10,138 nt of DNA from positions 1 to 10,138 of the forward strand of contig JALFYG010000113.1 of the NCBI GenBank assembly GCA_022784805.1. Direction: 5' to 3'. The translations under genes and the position numbers were made by a program. Below the pieces are notes generated by a model. That model made no database searches and was not told where the DNA came from. It saw only the letters and a program-made list of their open reading frames with translations. Shown here in pieces: positions 6,295 to 10,138 of the stretch (position 1 is its first letter; each line of letters opens with the position of its first letter). This DNA is from Spirochaetales bacterium. Lineage in GTDB: Bacteria > Spirochaetota > Spirochaetia > Sphaerochaetales > Sphaerochaetaceae.

Positions 6295-6747
6295 TCACGA
6301 ATCTGCAATTTTCCTATGGGAGGTCACTTCATATTGTCTATTGGGAGTGTAGAGTTTATACCCTTCACTTTTTAGTCTTTGTACAAGCAATCCATCGCCT
6401 TCTATTAAAGTGGAAGAAAAAGTGCCGTCATAGATATACCCGATTCCACAAGAGGGGCTTCGAGGCTGGAGGATGAATGCATCTGGATTCTCTTTCTTCG
6501 CCCTATTTAAAACGATATCAACACCCTTTAGAAAGAAAGATGTGTAGTCATTACCATCTTTGTCCTTCGCTTTCCCTTCTATTAATTCCACAGGATGACG
6601 AGGAATGGGTAAGCCACCCTCCACTTCAGGGCAGATAAGTGTCACATCATCGCCTTTGAGCAATTCAGATAACTCTGGGTCAAAGTTATTGCCACCATTA
6701 TACTTGCACTTTTTGCCCATTAGGCATGCTGAGACAAAACACTTCAT
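6295..6747 (-). CDS. DUF523 / TudS-family iron-sulfur protein
   Basis: The family includes the 2-thiouracil desulfurase TudS, which uses a [4Fe-4S] cluster held by three cysteines. The 150-residue product has the usual family length and the three signatures: SACLMGKKCKYNG near the start, CPEVEGGLPIPRHPVE at 39-54, and RSPSCG at 96-101, then YIYDGTFS. Cys8, Cys39 and Cys100 are the likely cluster ligands. Cys3 and Cys14 are extra. It is soluble, with no signal peptide. The start ATG overlaps the mutS stop (ATGA), so the two genes are probably co-translated. Desulfuration of a thiolated base is inferred from the family only; the substrate here is unknown. The stop codon lies a few nucleotides from the end of the insertion element. 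Confidence 0.88.
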   Translation of the reverse strand: MKCFVSACLMGKKCKYNGGNNFDPELSELLKGDDVTLICPEVEGGLPIPRHPVELIEGKAKDKDGNDYTSFFLKGVDIVLNRAKKENPDAFILQPRSPSCGIGYIYDGTFSSTLIEGDGLLVQRLKSEGYKLYTPNRQYEVTSHRKIADS

Positions 6748-9323
6748 TTTTCTTCCAATTTCTTTTTAAGCTCACCTATAAGGATCAATGCGTCCAGTGG
6801 CGTTGATTGATCAAGGTCAAAGTCCATTATAGCTTGAGCGCACTCATTCTCAGCCGTTGTGTCAAAAACATCCTCATTGGATGCAAATAAGCTACCTTGG
6901 TCAGAGAAGGATGAGTAGTCTTCAAAGTGTTTCTTCTGGAAAGAAAGAGCTTCGTTAATAACACCACGTGGCATTCCAGCAAGCTTTGCTACATGGATAC
7001 CATAGCTGGATGCAGCTACACCCTCCACAGCTTTACGAAGGAAAATGACAGAGCCTTTCTCTTCCTTTACGTCCATATGCAATAGGGACATATCGGAAGT
7101 GTCCAGCATGGTAAGCTCATGATAGTGGGTTGCAAAAAGAGTGATGGCTCCACTCTTTTTAAGATATTCCATTATTGCATAGGCAATACTCATACCGTCC
7201 TGGGTGCTGGTTCCTCTTCCGATTTCATCCATAATTACTAGGCTCTTATTTGTTATGGACCTGAGAATCTGAGCAGATTCACTCATTTCAATAAGGAATG
7301 TAGACTCTCCCTTAGAGAGGTTGTCAGAAGCTCCTACACGGCAAAATATCTTATCTGTAATAGGAATTTCTGCGCTATCTGCTGGTACGTAAGAGCCTAT
7401 ATGGGATAGTAAGACGATAAGGGCTATCTCTCTCAAGTATGTGGACTTACCAGCCATATTTGGGCCAGTAATTAGAGAGAAACGGGACTTATGAGTTGAG
7501 AAAGAGTTAGGAACATAGCGCTCTGTATTGGCTTCGACTACAGGATGTCTTCCCTCCTCTATATCCAATTCTCCACTCTCTATAAGAGTAGGCTTCACCC
7601 AGCTGCACTCGGTTGCCAGGTATGATAGGGATGAATAGAAATCCAGCAGGGAAATGACCTTACCCATTCTCTCGATGTCAAAACGGAGATTATAAGCCTT
7701 ATCAACAAAAGATGAGTAGATCATCTTCTCTTTTCTTGCGGCTTCATCTTTACTGGAAAGTATTCTTTCCTGGATGGCGTTAAGTTCCTCTGTAGTGAAG
7801 CGTTCTCCACCAACAAGAGTCTGACGTCTGATGAAATAAGGAGGAACTCTGTCCAGTTGTCCTTTTGATACTTCAAGGTAACAGCCAATGATTCTGTTTT
7901 CTCCGCACTTAAGGGTTGTGATACCAGTTTCAGCCTTGATTTTCTCCAGGTATTCATCAAGTTCCTTGGAGCCTCCGCCAGAAAGAGACCTAAGGCTATC
8001 AAGTTCATCATCATAGCCGTCATTGATGATGGTTCCGTCATTGTTGATGTTTGTACACTCTCTGTTGATAGCCTTCAAACACTCAGTTGAGAAATCTATA
8101 AGAGAGTTCCAGTCATAGTTGGAGTTATCATTGATGACAGAAAGATACTCATTCTCATTTTCAACCATCTCAATGAAGGTGGCTGTGCTTTCGCTGATGG
8201 CGATAAGATCCCTGGGAGTAGCACGTTTCATGCCGACCTTTACACCCAGTCTCTCCAAGTCTCCTGTCTCTTTTAAGTTTCTTCTTATTGTTTCAAGTTC
8301 TTCTTTATTATTAAAGAAACGTTCAACCCACTCTTGTCTTGAGAGTATCTTTGATATATCAACAAGAGGATGGACAAGAGCCCATTTCAAGAATCTTCCG
8401 CCACCAGGAGTAAGTGTCCTATTTATTGTGGAGTAAAGGGAATACTTCTGTCCTCCCTCTGTAAGGGATGTAAGTATTTCCAGGTTCCTGATAGTAGCTG
8501 AGTTAAGGAACATATAGCTCTCATCGCCGATACGCTCAATGCCTCTCAGCTGTGGCAGCTCTGCCTTTGCTGTGTCTCCCAAATAAGATAACAGAGCTCC
8601 GATTGAAGTAAGAATAGGATCCTTTTCATCAATATCCAGGATTCTCAAAGCGTTGGATGAAAACTGTTTCTCTGTCTGTTTTCTACCTTCTTTTAGAGAA
8701 AAGTACCATGTAGGGAGCTTGGATACTATGGAAGAAGTGGCGTCGATTACGTTCCTGAACTCCTTATTTGAGAAATAAAGATCATCTGGAACCAAAATCT
8801 CTTTTGGAGATATTTCATAAAGAAGGGAATCAAGCCTAGAAAAGTCTTTCTCCAAAGGAAGAGTCCTTATATAAAACTCACCTGTGGAGATATCAGACCA
8901 AGCGATATGAACTCCTCTCTTTTCTACGTTTACAGCAGTGACAAAGGAAGAAGAAAGGGAGTCAAGATACTCGTCGTCTACAACGGTAGCTGGAGTATAG
9001 ACTTGTGTGACTTCTCTCTTGGCCAGCTTGCTCTTTTCCGTAGGATCAAGAAACTGCTCACACACAGCGACTTTCTTACCATAGTCCAGAAGTCTTTTAA
9101 GGTAATTCTTTGCTGCATGGTATGGGATACCACACATTGGCATGGTGCCACGATGGGTTAAAGTGAGATTCAGCAACTTCGATACTTCTACAGCATCTTC
9201 ATTGAACATCTCATAAAAATCACCCAAGCGAAAAAAGAGCACCTTGTCTTGATGCTCTTTTTTTATTTCCATGTACTGACGAACCATAGGCGTCAGTTCT
9301 TTTTCATCTTCCTTCACTGCCAT
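6744..9323 (-). CDS. mutS: DNA mismatch repair protein MutS
   Basis: MutS recognises base mismatches and small loops and starts mismatch repair as an ATP-dependent clamp. The 859-residue product is full length. The mismatch-reading domain carries the Phe-x-Glu motif at Phe36/Glu38 (GDFYEMF), the same numbering as E. coli. Connector, lever and clamp regions follow. The ATPase domain has Walker A GPNMAGKST at 620-628, the STFLIEMSE signature near 673-681, Walker B with Asp699/Glu700 in IMDEIGRGTST, and the ATHYHEL switch. Near the C-terminus QGSLF (809-813) fits a beta-clamp-binding motif. The ATG lies 1 nt after the stop of the upstream barrel gene and has no clear Shine-Dalgarno, so translation is probably coupled. 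The gene overlaps the DUF523-family gene by 4 nt. Confidence 0.98.
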   Translation of the reverse strand: MAVKEDEKELTPMVRQYMEIKKEHQDKVLFFRLGDFYEMFNEDAVEVSKLLNLTLTHRGTMPMCGIPYHAAKNYLKRLLDYGKKVAVCEQFLDPTEKSKLAKREVTQVYTPATVVDDEYLDSLSSSFVTAVNVEKRGVHIAWSDISTGEFYIRTLPLEKDFSRLDSLLYEISPKEILVPDDLYFSNKEFRNVIDATSSIVSKLPTWYFSLKEGRKQTEKQFSSNALRILDIDEKDPILTSIGALLSYLGDTAKAELPQLRGIERIGDESYMFLNSATIRNLEILTSLTEGGQKYSLYSTINRTLTPGGGRFLKWALVHPLVDISKILSRQEWVERFFNNKEELETIRRNLKETGDLERLGVKVGMKRATPRDLIAISESTATFIEMVENENEYLSVINDNSNYDWNSLIDFSTECLKAINRECTNINNDGTIINDGYDDELDSLRSLSGGGSKELDEYLEKIKAETGITTLKCGENRIIGCYLEVSKGQLDRVPPYFIRRQTLVGGERFTTEELNAIQERILSSKDEAARKEKMIYSSFVDKAYNLRFDIERMGKVISLLDFYSSLSYLATECSWVKPTLIESGELDIEEGRHPVVEANTERYVPNSFSTHKSRFSLITGPNMAGKSTYLREIALIVLLSHIGSYVPADSAEIPITDKIFCRVGASDNLSKGESTFLIEMSESAQILRSITNKSLVIMDEIGRGTSTQDGMSIAYAIMEYLKKSGAITLFATHYHELTMLDTSDMSLLHMDVKEEKGSVIFLRKAVEGVAASSYGIHVAKLAGMPRGVINEALSFQKKHFEDYSSFSDQGSLFASNEDVFDTTAENECAQAIMDFDLDQSTPLDALILIGELKKKLEEK

Positions 9324-9324
9324 A

Positions 9325-10138
9325 TCAATAAATACTTGTGGTGATGGCCAAAACTAAGCTCAAGCCTGATCCTTCCTTATTACTTGAGAACAGGGAACCG
9401 TTCTGCCACTTCCAACCTTCATTATTCTTGATTGTAGCATTTTTTACGAGATAGAGTCCAAGAGGGAATCCTGGAATTTCCATCTTAATACCTGCTCCGG
9501 AAGCCATATACCAGTTGATGGATGAGAAGCCGTTGATCGTGGAGAGATCTGACTGCACACCGGTAGCTGAAACAAAGGCTTCAAGAGAGATGACATCTTC
9601 GGCAAGTGGGAATGTAATATCAATCTGGTTATTCCACAAGAATGCCTGGTCATAGACAACTGAGAATCCTCTACCGATGTTCATGCCATCGATATAAAGC
9701 ATCTCATATTTTGTTGCGCCTCTCTTAGGATCCTGCCAGCCTGTGGTATCGCCATAGAGCCAATACTGAGGAAGCATCAATTCTATTTCAGAGCTGATTC
9801 CAAGGATCAAATCCTTCTTGGTTCCGTCTTCCTTACTACCAAACTGCCAGATTCCTCTATAAGCAGAAGCATTGAAGACAAGCTTGTTGTAGTTGGAAAG
9901 ACCACCCAGGATACCTCCGGCATATGTATAGGAAGCAGAAAGCACATAGCCATGAGGAATCTTATCTACATAGTTTCTTCCATCCCAAGTAAGAGAAGAA
10001 TAGATCTTATTGGAGAACTGCCACTTCTCATTGTACCTTGCGATAAGAAGCTCATATGGAGTGTACTTTGTATTATCGTATACTGCGTGGTTGATACCAA
10101 AGCTTACACCAGCTCCGACCTTCAATGTTCCAGGAGCA
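9325..10138 (-). CDS. bamA: Outer-membrane barrel protein, probable BamA/Omp85 C-terminal part (5' end missing)
   Basis: BamA is the outer-membrane insertase that folds beta-barrel proteins into the outer membrane. Only about 270 C-terminal residues are present. The frame is open to the window edge, and the TTG near 10125 is an internal Leu, not a start. The sequence shows alternating amphipathic strands rich in aromatic and Gly residues. The GRGF motif (9663-9674) matches the conserved (V)RGF/Y element of the Omp85 barrel and is followed by a strand-plus-loop pattern (NNQIDITFPL). The protein ends in an aromatic residue (SIY), as outer-membrane barrels do. Its position just ahead of mutS agrees with the bamA-skp-mutS order I recall from Treponema. 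Another Omp85-type or unrelated barrel remains possible because the POTRA domains are outside the window. Confidence 0.7.
   Translation of the reverse strand, partial: APGTLKVGAGVSFGINHAVYDNTKYTPYELLIARYNEKWQFSNKIYSSLTWDGRNYVDKIPHGYVLSASYTYAGGILGGLSNYNKLVFNASAYRGIWQFGSKEDGTKKDLILGISSEIELMLPQYWLYGDTTGWQDPKRGATKYEMLYIDGMNIGRGFSVVYDQAFLWNNQIDITFPLAEDVISLEAFVSATGVQSDLSTINGFSSINWYMASGAGIKMEIPGFPLGLYLVKNATIKNNEGWKWQNGSLFSSNKEGSGLSLVLAITTSIY

Noticed and set aside
6297..6303. 7-nt complementarity between CACGAAT in the candidate RNA and the DNA flank beyond the element
   Set aside because: A 7-nt match is expected about once by chance in the lengths compared, so it is not evidence for a target guide.

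Overview
The window reads as chromosomal DNA from a spirochaete of the Treponema/Sphaerochaeta type. This is inference. It rests on a BamA-like outer-membrane barrel directly ahead of mutS (in Treponema pallidum I recall the order bamA, skp, mutS), on the IF2 P-loop context, and on a moderate-to-low GC content. All supported genes are on the minus strand, so transcription runs from high to low coordinates.

Right part (10138 to 6295): the C-terminal half of a BamA/Omp85 barrel, cut by the window edge, is followed after 1 nt by complete mutS. A small DUF523/TudS-family iron-sulfur protein gene overlaps the mutS stop by 4 nt. The three look like one transcription unit.

Middle (about 6288 to 4610): an IS110-family element, best fitted to the IS1111 layout. 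It has a short leader, a DEDD/Ser transposase gene broken by one missing base near 5612, and a tightly coupled 90-residue acidic ORF. After that comes about 200 bp of structured non-coding DNA in the place where IS1111-type elements encode their bridge RNA. TTGGGAA repeats lie in opposite orientation near the two ends. This segment is visibly more GC-rich than its neighbours.

Left part (4520 to 1): a TTGACA-17-TTAAAT promoter, a strong leader hairpin, then rimP, nusA and infB, the conserved ribosome-maturation, transcription-elongation and translation-initiation operon. rimP and nusA overlap, and nusA and infB are 20 nt apart with no ylxR or L7Ae-like gene between them. NusA ends in an unusual CxxC...CxxC zinc-ribbon-like tail. 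infB runs off the left edge.

The only gene-free stretch over 300 bp is 4422-4816. It holds the rimP leader and promoter and the non-coding end of the insertion element. No tRNA, rRNA or CRISPR array was seen.
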